This document shows positions 7,943 to 16,033 of a DNA stretch of 64,000 nucleotides, piece after piece. Source of the DNA: Haloechinothrix alba (GTDB lineage: Bacteria > Actinomycetota > Actinomycetes > Mycobacteriales > Pseudonocardiaceae); the NCBI RefSeq assembly GCF_900188115.1, contig NZ_FZNW01000013.1, positions 62,001 to 126,000 of the forward strand, read 5' to 3'. Under the pieces are notes generated by a model, which was given only the letters and a program-made list of their open reading frames with translations, had not been told where the DNA came from and made no database searches. A program made the translations under genes and the position numbers. The stretch's first letter is position 1, and each line of letters begins with the position of its first letter.

Positions 7943-9796
7943 ATGCCTGATCGCACCACACCAAGCGAGAACGACACCGACGCGGAACAGTCGCCCGTGG
8001 ACCATCCGGTTCCGGAGCTGCCCGATGTCGGCGCGGGTGCCTGGCGGGAGGCGAACCGTCGCCTGCTCGCCAAGGCGCTGGGGGAGTGGACCTTCGAGGC
8101 GATGCTCAAGGCGGTCGAGACGGGGGACGGCGAGTACCGCGTGGATCTCGACAGCGGTGTCTGCTACCGCTTCAGGGCACAGCCACGCGCCTTCGGCTGG
8201 CTGCTTGTCGAGCCGGATTCGGTGACCAGGGTGGCCGCGGGCATGCTCGGGGACGAGATCGGCCAGCCCGCTTGGGACGCGCTGCAGTTCCTCGTCGACG
8301 CCGCAGGCACGATCGGCACCGACTCGTCCACTGTGGCGACCTACCTCACCGAGCTCGAGTCCACGCTCAGCGTGGACGCGGCGCGTATCGCGCGCGGCGG
8401 TGAGACGGCACGGCAGCTGCGCGAGCTGGACCATGCCGAGCTGGACTGCCGGATGACCGGGCACAACCTGCTCGTCGCCAACAAGGGCAGGATCGGCTTC
8501 TCTGCGGCGGACATCCGCCGCTACGCGCCGGAAGCCCGCAGGCCGGTACGGCTGCAGTGGATCGCGATACATCGTGGTCTTGCCGAGTTCCGCGGGACCT
8601 CCGAACTATCCGAACAGGAAACGCTGGCCAGGGAGCTGCCCGAGGACGTCCGCGCGGACTGGGAAGCCGCCCTCCGCGCGGAGGGCCTCGACCCGGGTGC
8701 GTTCGTCTGGATGCCGACACACCCGTGGCAGTGGAACCACGTCGTGCAGGTGCTGCATGCCGCCGACATCGCCCAGCGCCGCATCGTGCCGCTCGGACCG
8801 AGCCCCGACGAGTACCTCCCCGGGCAGTCGATCCGGACGATGGCCAACATCACGACTCCGGGCCGGTTCGATGTCAAGCTGCCGTTGAAGATCCTCAACA
8901 CCCTGGTGTGGCGGGGAATACCGCCACACTGCACGATGGGCGCACCCGTCGTCACCCAGTGGCTCAACGGAATGCTCGCCGATGACCCGGTGCTGAGCGA
9001 ACGGACACGTACCGTTCTGCTGGGCGAGGTCGCGTCCGTGACTGTGCGGCACCCCTACCTGTCCCAGGTCGACGAGGTTCCGTACCAGCACCTGGAGACG
9101 TTGGGCTGCATCTGGCGCGAGTCGGCCGTATCGTATGCGGACCCGGACGAGCGTATCCGTACGTTCGCCGCGCTGCTGCACGTCGATGACGACGGGGTCG
9201 CCTTCGTAGCGGAGCTGGTCCGTGCGTCCGGCCTGCGGGCCGAGGACTGGTTGCGGCGGATGTTCGACACCGTGCTGATCCCGATCATGCAGGTGCTCTA
9301 TCGCTACGGCGTGACGTTCAACCCGCACGGCCAGAACACGCTGCTCGGGTTCGACGAGCGTGAGGTTCCCCGGCGGCTCTACCTCAAGGACTTCGTCGAC
9401 GATGTCTGCGTGTCGTTCACCGACGTGCCGGAACGCGGCCCGGAGCCGGACGGCCACGACCACGTGCTGCCGCGCAAGCATCCTTCGGTGATCCGCCAGC
9501 ACGTGATGGACCAGGTGTTCGTCGGCCACTTCCGCTACCTGGCCCCGCTGTGCGCCGACCAGCTCGGCGTGCCCGAAAGCCGGTTCTGGTCACTCGCGCG
9601 GCAGGCGATCCTCGACTTCCAGGCCGACCACCCCGAGCTGTCCGACCGGTTCGGAGAGTACGACCTGCTCTCGCCGGAGATCCCGCGGTACGCCCTCAAC
9701 CGGGACCGCATCGTGGTCACCCGCTACGACGACCGGGCGCTGAGGCACGCGCTGCACCCGAACGGGACGTTGCCCAACCCGCTGGCGAACCACTGA
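7943..9796 (+). CDS. IucA/IucC-family NRPS-independent siderophore synthetase (first)
   Basis: A 617-residue NIS synthetase. These enzymes adenylate a carboxylate such as citrate and condense it with an amine or hydroxylamine. Visible landmarks are GHNLLVANKGRIGFS near 173-187, THPWQ at 259-263, the S-x-R-T nucleotide-binding motif (SIRTM, Ser296/Arg298/Thr299) followed by KLPLKILNT, and the C-terminal HGQN (His462-Asn465) of the FhuF-like end. It opens an iron-boxed operon and is preceded by GGAGAGG. A second, divergent NIS synthetase lies two genes on, so the pathway needs two condensations. I do not assign type A or C from sequence alone. Confidence 0.93.
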   Translation: MPDRTTPSENDTDAEQSPVDHPVPELPDVGAGAWREANRRLLAKALGEWTFEAMLKAVETGDGEYRVDLDSGVCYRFRAQPRAFGWLLVEPDSVTRVAAGMLGDEIGQPAWDALQFLVDAAGTIGTDSSTVATYLTELESTLSVDAARIARGGETARQLRELDHAELDCRMTGHNLLVANKGRIGFSAADIRRYAPEARRPVRLQWIAIHRGLAEFRGTSELSEQETLARELPEDVRADWEAALRAEGLDPGAFVWMPTHPWQWNHVVQVLHAADIAQRRIVPLGPSPDEYLPGQSIRTMANITTPGRFDVKLPLKILNTLVWRGIPPHCTMGAPVVTQWLNGMLADDPVLSERTRTVLLGEVASVTVRHPYLSQVDEVPYQHLETLGCIWRESAVSYADPDERIRTFAALLHVDDDGVAFVAELVRASGLRAEDWLRRMFDTVLIPIMQVLYRYGVTFNPHGQNTLLGFDEREVPRRLYLKDFVDDVCVSFTDVPERGPEPDGHDHVLPRKHPSVIRQHVMDQVFVGHFRYLAPLCADQLGVPESRFWSLARQAILDFQADHPELSDRFGEYDLLSPEIPRYALNRDRIVVTRYDDRALRHALHPNGTLPNPLANH

Positions 9797-9834
9797 TCCC
9801 GTCGGCGTGACGCCGACCAACGAGGGAGTTTCTG

Positions 9835-11406
9835 TTGACCCAGATTGCCGAGGCAGCGCACAGCGCTCCGAGAGTCACCGGTGAGCACCCGAGCGCGTTC
9901 CCCGCATCAGTACTGGCCGGGTCGCGCGAGGGCATGGCCGAGGTCGTCACGACACTGGCCGGTGCGATCGCGTCGGCACGCTCGGCACGACGCGAGGACG
10001 GTCCCGCGCCGCGGGGGGCGCCGGGTGACGTGCTGGCAGCGGCAACCGAGTCACTCGGACCACCCGACGTGCCCGCCGACGGGATCGGCGCGGACGCCGC
10101 GCTGCGCCGCCTTGCGACCATGCTCGTCGAGTACGGGCTCGATCTCGCGCATCCGCGTGCGGCAGCGCACCTGCAGCCGCCGCCGCTGACGGTCGCCGTC
10201 GCCGCCGACACCCTGGCCAGCGCGGGTAACGCCTCGCTGGACACCTACGACTCGGGACCGTCGGCCATCGCGGTCGAGCGGTGGGTCGTGCGCAGCCTGA
10301 CACGGCTGGCGGGTCTCGGCGAGCGAGCCGATGGCGTGCTCACTCCCGGTGGTTCGATGTCCAACCTGCTCGGGCTGTTGCTCGCGCGCGACACCGCCGG
10401 ACAGGCCAGGGGGATCGACGTGCGGCGCAGCGGCGTCGCCGCGCTGCGGTGTCCCGTGGTGTTCTGCTCCGAGCTGGCGCACTTCTCGGTACACCGCGCC
10501 TGTGCGGCCCTCGGTCTCGGCGAGCAGTCCGTGCAGCCGGTCGCGGTCGACGAGCACCACCGCATGCGCCCTGAGGAGCTGGCGGCGGCGCTGCGCGGGC
10601 TCGACGACGACCGGACTCCCGTTGCGATCATCGCGACCGCGGGCAGCACCGACTTCGGCTCGGTCGACCCCCTTCCTGAGCTGGCGGAGATCGCCGCCGA
10701 ACATGCCGTGTGGCTGCACGTCGACGCCGCCTACGGTTTCGGTGCGCTGTTCTCCGAACGGCTGTCCGACCGGCTCGCCGGTCTCGAGCTGGCCGACTCG
10801 GTGACGGTCGACCTGCACAAGCTCGGCTGGCAACCCGCAGCGACCAGCGCGCTGCTCGTGGCCGATGCGAACGCGTTCAGCGCCCTCGACCGGACCGTGT
10901 CGTATCTGAACCCCGTCGACGACAGCGAGGCGGGCTACGACGGCCTGCTCGGCCGCAGCCTGCAGACCACGCGCAGGCCGGATGCGATCAAGGTCGCTGC
11001 GAGCCTGCTCGCGCACGGCCGTGCCGGACTCGGCAGCATGGTCGATGTCTGCCACGAGCTCGCAGTGCACGCCCAGCGGCGCATCGCGGCCGAACCCGAG
11101 CTCGAGCTGATCTCCCCGGCCGAGCTGACCACGGTGGTGTTCCGGTACAGGGACCGGTCGCACGCCGACCCCGACCGCCTCGACCGGATCAACAGTGACC
11201 TGCGGCGCGGCCTGCTCGAATCGGGTGTGGCGCTGATCGGCAGGACGACGGTGCGGGGCGGGCGCCCGGATGAGGCCGAACGCGTCTGCGTGAAGTTCAC
11301 GCTGCTCAACCAGACGGCCACCGCAGGCGACATCGACGAGCTGATCGACAAGGTGCTGCTCGCGGGCAGGGCCTGTGCACGACGGACAGAGGAGGGTGCG
11401 GCATGA
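9835..11406 (+). CDS. PLP-dependent group II amino-acid decarboxylase (siderophore diamine supply)
   Basis: A 523-residue fold-type I decarboxylase. The Schiff-base lysine is Lys329 in VDLHKLGW and Asp297 (HVDAAYG) would pair with the pyridine nitrogen; the 32-residue spacing is that of aromatic-amino-acid/glutamate decarboxylases. The family includes DesA (lysine to cadaverine) and RhbB (2,4-diaminobutyrate to diaminopropane). The gene starts at TTG 9835 after GAGGGAG and its stop overlaps the next start (ATGA). No diaminobutyrate aminotransferase is nearby, which favours lysine as substrate, though such an enzyme could be encoded elsewhere. It supplies the diamine backbone. Confidence 0.9.
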   Translation: MTQIAEAAHSAPRVTGEHPSAFPASVLAGSREGMAEVVTTLAGAIASARSARREDGPAPRGAPGDVLAAATESLGPPDVPADGIGADAALRRLATMLVEYGLDLAHPRAAAHLQPPPLTVAVAADTLASAGNASLDTYDSGPSAIAVERWVVRSLTRLAGLGERADGVLTPGGSMSNLLGLLLARDTAGQARGIDVRRSGVAALRCPVVFCSELAHFSVHRACAALGLGEQSVQPVAVDEHHRMRPEELAAALRGLDDDRTPVAIIATAGSTDFGSVDPLPELAEIAAEHAVWLHVDAAYGFGALFSERLSDRLAGLELADSVTVDLHKLGWQPAATSALLVADANAFSALDRTVSYLNPVDDSEAGYDGLLGRSLQTTRRPDAIKVAASLLAHGRAGLGSMVDVCHELAVHAQRRIAAEPELELISPAELTTVVFRYRDRSHADPDRLDRINSDLRRGLLESGVALIGRTTVRGGRPDEAERVCVKFTLLNQTATAGDIDELIDKVLLAGRACARRTEEGAA

Positions 11407-13211
11407 CGGTGACCACGGATACCGGCCGGGCACCGGCGTCGGACGCGGGATACGGGGACGCCGCCGCCGACCCGCTGCACTCGCACGACACCAGAAGGGC
11501 AGCCGAACACGCGCACCTGGAAGCCTTACTGCGGTGTTGGCTCACCGAGACCGGCACGCAGGTGACAGCGGGGCCGTTGCGGATCCCGTTCCCCGCCACA
11601 GGGCTCGCGCTGGTCACCGAGGTGCGGCACTGCTCGCCGACCGGGTGGCACCGGTTCGGCCCCGTGTCCGTCGACGGGCCGTCCGGGCGGCTGGGCGGCG
11701 ACGCCGACCCGGTCGTGGCGATCGCGCTGCTGGCGGCCGAAGCCGCGGCGAGGGGCGGCGCCCGAGACGGTGGAGTGCCCTCGGGAGAGGTCGCCGACCT
11801 TGTCGAACGGACCGCCGAGTCGGTGCGCAGGGTGACGACGTTCCTGGGGCACCGGCGCCGGTACCCTGCGGCGCCGGAGGGTGTCGACGGGTTCCTCGAC
11901 GCCGAACAGGCGCTGGTACTCGGCCATCTGAAGCATCCGGCACCCAAGAGCAGGGACGGCCTGTCCGAACGCGAGTCCGCGCTCTACTCACCCGAGCAGC
12001 GCGGGGCGTTCCGGCTGCACTGGTTCGCCGCGGACGAGTCCGTCGTGTCACACGATGCCGTTACGGGCAGTGCCTGCGTGGCCGGACGCGACACCACCGC
12101 GCTGCTCGCCGAGCTCGCCGAGTGCAGGCTCGACGACGGCCGCGTTCTCGTGCCGGCACACCCCTGGCAGGCACGGGACGTGGTGCACCGGCCACGGATC
12201 GCCGCGCTCATCGACGAAGGGCTGCTCGAACCGCTCGGCCCGCTCGGTCCACAGTGGTGGGCGACGTCGAGTGTGCGCACCCTGTACCGGCCGGACGCGG
12301 ACGTGATGCTCAAGCTCTCCCTCGGGCTCAGGCTGACGAACTCGAAGCGGGAGTCGACCGGCACCGAGCTCCGCAGGGGTTTGGAGATCAACCGGCTGCT
12401 CGCAGCCGGGTACGCGGCCAGCACGTTCGCCGAACACCCCGGTTTCGACATCACGAGGGACCCGGCGTGGTTGGCCGTCGACGAGCCGGACCGCCCCCAG
12501 GGGCCGGAGGTGACCGGGCTGGATGTCGCGGTGCGCGAGGTCCCGGACGGTATCGGCAGCCTGCGCTGCCTCGCCGGGTTGGTGGCGCCGAGGCCGGGGG
12601 AAGGGCGCAGCAGGCTGGGGGAGCTGGTCGCGGAGTCGGGCGAGGCACAGCGCTGGGTCGCGGACTACACCGACAAGGTGCTCGTGCCGATGCTGCACCT
12701 GTACGCATCCACCGGTATCGGGTTGGAGGCCCACCAGCAGAACACGCTGGTCCGCCTCGATGCGAACGGCGGAGTCGCGGGCGCCACCTTCCGGGACAAC
12801 CAGGGCTACTACCTGGCCGCGTCCCACGAGCGGGCCGTCCTCGACGTGCTCGACGCGGGGTCGTCGACGCTGGCGGTGGTCGACGACGAGGTCGTGGACG
12901 AGCGCCTGTCCTACTACCTGCTGCGCAACCAGGCACTCGCCGTGGTGGGGTGCCTGGCCGTCGACGGGCTCGCCGGGGAGAACGAGCTCCTCGGTGTGAT
13001 GTCGGGCAGGCTGCGTGCCGCGCTGCCGGACCTCGCCGAGGCAGGCAGGGACGGCGACCGGCTGGCCCGCCGCTGGCTGGAGGCGGACACGTTGCCCTGC
13101 AAGGGGAACCTGCTCACCCGGCTGCACGGGATCGACGAGGTACTCGCCCCGCTGGACGCGCAGTCGGTGTATCTCGACGCGCCCAACCCGTTGGCGGCGG
13201 TGAGCCGATGA
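11403..13211 (+). CDS. IucA/IucC-family NRPS-independent siderophore synthetase (second)
   Basis: A 602-residue NIS synthetase only distantly similar to the one at 7943. It keeps AHPWQARDVV, the S-x-R-T motif (SSVRTLYRPD) followed by MLKLSLGLRLTNSKRES, and EAHQQNTLVRLD near the C-terminus. The start overlaps the decarboxylase stop (ATGA), which indicates translational coupling. With two synthetases the operon resembles rhbC/rhbF of rhizobactin 1021 and iucA/iucC of aerobactin, where one enzyme makes the first citrate amide and the other the second. The single-synthetase desferrioxamine pathway would not need it. Confidence 0.93.
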   Translation: MTVTTDTGRAPASDAGYGDAAADPLHSHDTRRAAEHAHLEALLRCWLTETGTQVTAGPLRIPFPATGLALVTEVRHCSPTGWHRFGPVSVDGPSGRLGGDADPVVAIALLAAEAAARGGARDGGVPSGEVADLVERTAESVRRVTTFLGHRRRYPAAPEGVDGFLDAEQALVLGHLKHPAPKSRDGLSERESALYSPEQRGAFRLHWFAADESVVSHDAVTGSACVAGRDTTALLAELAECRLDDGRVLVPAHPWQARDVVHRPRIAALIDEGLLEPLGPLGPQWWATSSVRTLYRPDADVMLKLSLGLRLTNSKRESTGTELRRGLEINRLLAAGYAASTFAEHPGFDITRDPAWLAVDEPDRPQGPEVTGLDVAVREVPDGIGSLRCLAGLVAPRPGEGRSRLGELVAESGEAQRWVADYTDKVLVPMLHLYASTGIGLEAHQQNTLVRLDANGGVAGATFRDNQGYYLAASHERAVLDVLDAGSSTLAVVDDEVVDERLSYYLLRNQALAVVGCLAVDGLAGENELLGVMSGRLRAALPDLAEAGRDGDRLARRWLEADTLPCKGNLLTRLHGIDEVLAPLDAQSVYLDAPNPLAAVSR

Positions 13212-13780
13212 GCGCGCGGCAGTCGGGCGACGGGGAAGCGGGGGCGCCGCCCGTTCCGCGGCTCCTCGAACCGTGGTCGGTCCGCGTGGCCTCCGGCGAC
13301 GCGGACCTGGAGCTGATTCACCGCTGGATGATCCAGCCGCACGTCGAGAAGTACTGGCACCAGGCGTGGACACCGCAGCAATGGCGGGCCGAACTCGACA
13401 AGCAGCTCGCCGGTTCGCATTCGCTGCCCTGTCTCGTCGCCCACGACGGGGTCGACGTCGCCTACATCGAGGTCTACCGGGTCGCCAGGGACGGTCTGGC
13501 CGACCATGTCCCGCACGAGCCACACGACCTCGGCGTGCACATCGCCATCGGCGACCGCGACCGCACCGGGCGGGGGCTCGGCAGGGCGTTGCTCGCCGCG
13601 CTCGCGGAAGGCCTGCTCGCCGCCGAGCCCGAGTGCGACCGGGTCGTCGCCGAGCCGGACCGCGACAACGCGGCCTCGGTGACCGCGTTCCGCGTCGCGG
13701 GTTTCGTCCAGGGCAGGGAGGTCGCGCTGCCCGACAAGACGGCCGTCGTCATGACCTACGAGCGGAGGGGACCACGGTGA
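13208..13780 (+). CDS. GNAT-type N-acyltransferase for siderophore hydroxamate formation (IucB/RhbD/DesC type)
   Basis: A 190-residue acetyltransferase of the siderophore group (IucB, RhbD, MbtK). It has the typical opening LELIHRWMIQPHVEKYWHQ and the acyl-CoA pyrophosphate loop DRDRTGRGLGRALL, followed by a C-terminal strand around VVAEPDRDNAASVTAF. It should acylate the N-hydroxylated diamine to give the iron-chelating hydroxamate. Start and stop both overlap neighbours by four bases (ATGA at 13208 and GTGA at 13777). An acetyl or succinyl donor cannot be told apart from sequence here. Confidence 0.9.
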   Translation: MSARQSGDGEAGAPPVPRLLEPWSVRVASGDADLELIHRWMIQPHVEKYWHQAWTPQQWRAELDKQLAGSHSLPCLVAHDGVDVAYIEVYRVARDGLADHVPHEPHDLGVHIAIGDRDRTGRGLGRALLAALAEGLLAAEPECDRVVAEPDRDNAASVTAFRVAGFVQGREVALPDKTAVVMTYERRGPR

Positions 13781-15102
13781 CCACCACTGACGACCGAACC
13801 GAACACGACGTCGTGGCCATCGGGTGCGGGCCGTTCAACCTCGGTCTCGCGGCCCTCGCCGACGGCGTCGACGATATCGACCTCATGGTCTTCGAGGAAC
13901 GCCCCGAGCTGAGCTGGCACCCCGGGTTGATGTTCGACGAGGCACTGTTGCAGGTCAGCTTCCTCGCCGACCTCGTCACGCTCGTGGAACCGACACATCC
14001 GCTGTCATTCTTGGCTTACCTGCGTGACGTGGACCGGATGTACCCGTTCTACGTGCGTGAGCAGTTCCACCCCACCCGCCGCGAGTACGAGGACTACCTC
14101 CGATGGGCGGCGTCCAAACTGGACACCGTTCGTTTCTCGCACCGGGTACGGACGGTGTCGTGGGAGCCGGCGGAGCAGCGTTTCGTACTCGAGGTGGAGC
14201 GGGGCGAGGCGGGTGCCATGATGGTGTACGCGCGCCACCTCGTGCTCGGCATCGGGACCGAACCGGCGGTACCGGGCGCGCTCGGGGAACTGCCCGCCGA
14301 CCGGATCCTGCACACCGGGGAGTACCTGCACCGGCTCGCCGACGTCACGAGTGCGGGCCGGGTCACGGTCGTCGGCTCGGGCCAGTCGGGTGCCGAGGTG
14401 ACCCTCGACCTGCTCCGCCGCAACGCATCCGGGGGACCGGCAGTGAACTGGCTGACAAGGACCGAGTCGTTCGCGCCGCTCGACTACTCGAAGCTGGTAC
14501 TCGAGATGACCACACCGGCCTACGTCGAGTACTTCCACGGCTTGTCGGAGGAGACCCGGGATGAGCTGGTCGCCCGGCAGTGGCGGCACTACAAGGGAGT
14601 GTCCGAGGAGACGCTGGAGGAGATCCACGACGCGCTCTACCGGCGGGAGCTCGACGAGGGGTTGGCACCGGTCGAGCTGCGGTCGGGTGTGGCAGTCGAG
14701 GAGTCGACCGTCGACGCCGACACCGGGGAGGTCGTGCTGGCCTGTCGCCAGCGGGACACGGGTAAGCGGTTCGACCACCGCACCGACATCGTCGTCGCCG
14801 CGACCGGGTACCGGCAGCGTGTGCCCCGGTTCCTCGATCCGATGGACTCGTTGGTCGAGCGGGACGCGCGGGGCCGGTATCGCGTGCGGCTGGACCATTC
14901 CGTCGAGCTGGATCCTACGGTGACAGGAAAGGTTTTCGTGGCCAACGCGGACCTGCACAGTCACGGCGTCGCGGCGCCGGACCTCGGCATCGGGGCGTAC
15001 CGCAACGCCACGATCCTCAACGCGATCGCCGGCCGCGAGGTGTACCGGCTGCCGAAGAACACCGCCTTCACCAGCTTCGCCGCACCGGCCGGTCGTACGT
15101 GA
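13777..15102 (+). CDS. Lysine/ornithine (or diamine) N-monooxygenase, FAD- and NADPH-dependent
   Basis: A 441-residue flavin N-hydroxylase of the IucD/RhbE/DesB class. The FAD motif GCGPFNLGLA is at residues 16-25, the NADPH motif GSGQSG at 200-205, and the C-terminal ATGYRQRVPRF is the family's third motif. It hydroxylates the terminal amine of the diamine before acylation. The GTG start overlaps the acyltransferase stop (GTGA). It is the last gene of the operon; a convergent membrane-protein gene ends 26 bp further on, with no obvious terminator between. Length is standard for the family. Confidence 0.92.
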   Translation: MTTTDDRTEHDVVAIGCGPFNLGLAALADGVDDIDLMVFEERPELSWHPGLMFDEALLQVSFLADLVTLVEPTHPLSFLAYLRDVDRMYPFYVREQFHPTRREYEDYLRWAASKLDTVRFSHRVRTVSWEPAEQRFVLEVERGEAGAMMVYARHLVLGIGTEPAVPGALGELPADRILHTGEYLHRLADVTSAGRVTVVGSGQSGAEVTLDLLRRNASGGPAVNWLTRTESFAPLDYSKLVLEMTTPAYVEYFHGLSEETRDELVARQWRHYKGVSEETLEEIHDALYRRELDEGLAPVELRSGVAVEESTVDADTGEVVLACRQRDTGKRFDHRTDIVVAATGYRQRVPRFLDPMDSLVERDARGRYRVRLDHSVELDPTVTGKVFVANADLHSHGVAAPDLGIGAYRNATILNAIAGREVYRLPKNTAFTSFAAPAGRT

Positions 15103-15128
15103 CCGTGGTGCGCCCGGCAGTGTAGGTA

Positions 15129-15845
15129 TCAGGTCGGCTGCGGTTCGCGTCGCCGTCCCGGCACCGCCGAGGCCGGGCCTGCCGGAGTCCGGTAAGCGGC
15201 TTCGACCTCGCGCCGCTCCCGCCACAGGTGGTAGAGCGCGATACCGAAGATGACGGTGCCCACAATGTTGGCGATGAAGTGCCACCAGATGCGGTAGGTC
15301 CACAGGCCCGGACCGGGATCGAGCAGACCGAACCAGGTGGACAGCCCGATCGCCCGGCCTGCTCCGAGCGCCACCGACAGGGTCAGCGCCAGGTGTTCGA
15401 CGCCGTGGATGCCCTGCATCCACACACCCATCCGTGCCCAGGTGCGGGACCTGCTGCGCAGTGCGTGACGGGTGATCAGCATGATCCCGGCGAGTCCGGC
15501 CAGGAAGACGACGTTGCCGGTCAGGTGCAGGATCTCCATGCCGAGGGAGGGCTCGGCGGGATTCACCCGGCCAAGAGCGGCGGCCAGCCCGTCACCCCAC
15601 GGTGTCATCCAGGCGGGCGAGTTCGGGTGTGCCGTCCAGTAAGCGACCTGGGCGATGTGCTCCTGGACGTGCCCGAGCTGACCGAGCACGCCGAGGACGA
15701 TCACACCCGCCGACGCCCGGTACAGCCAGGGACGTACGGGGTTTCGGTTGGCGCGGGCGAGGACCGCGACAGCTGTCCACATCGCTGCGGCCCACAGCAC
15801 GAGCAGGGCCGCAGCGATGCTCCACAGCGGGGTGGGAATACCCAT
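15129..15845 (-). CDS. Integral membrane protein of unknown function
   Basis: A 238-residue protein with about six hydrophobic segments (WSIAAALLVLWAAAMWTAV, GVIVLGVLGQLGHV, VVFLAGLAGIMLI and others). It contains several conserved-looking histidines (GHVQEHIAQ, MEILHLTGNV, MQGIHGVEHLAL, WWHFIAN) that could bind metal or haem, but I do not recognise the family with confidence. The ATG at 15845 is chosen because AAGGAG lies ten bases upstream; the open frame begins earlier at 15926. It is convergent with the siderophore operon and separated by about 190 bp from the Mo-hydroxylase gene upstream. A role in iron metabolism is only a guess from position. Confidence 0.7.
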   Translation of the reverse strand: MGIPTPLWSIAAALLVLWAAAMWTAVAVLARANRNPVRPWLYRASAGVIVLGVLGQLGHVQEHIAQVAYWTAHPNSPAWMTPWGDGLAAALGRVNPAEPSLGMEILHLTGNVVFLAGLAGIMLITRHALRSRSRTWARMGVWMQGIHGVEHLALTLSVALGAGRAIGLSTWFGLLDPGPGLWTYRIWWHFIANIVGTVIFGIALYHLWRERREVEAAYRTPAGPASAVPGRRREPQPT

Positions 15846-16033
15846 CGACGTCCATCTCCTTCGGGCGATAGGCGCGGCGGGCCGCGCCGCATCGGGAACA
15901 GCCGGTTCTCCGGGATCCCGTCCCACGGTAGGCAGTCGTCGAGTGGTCTTCTGCTCCTGTGTTGGTGTGTTCTGATTTTTCGTCCGGGCCGGTGAATGGT
16001 CTCCGGTGCACGGTGCCGCGGTCGTCGTCGCGT

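Noticed and set aside
7943-15102. Plain desferrioxamine (desABCD) cluster
   Set aside because: All four des-type enzymes are present, but two different IucA/IucC synthetases are encoded where desferrioxamine needs one.
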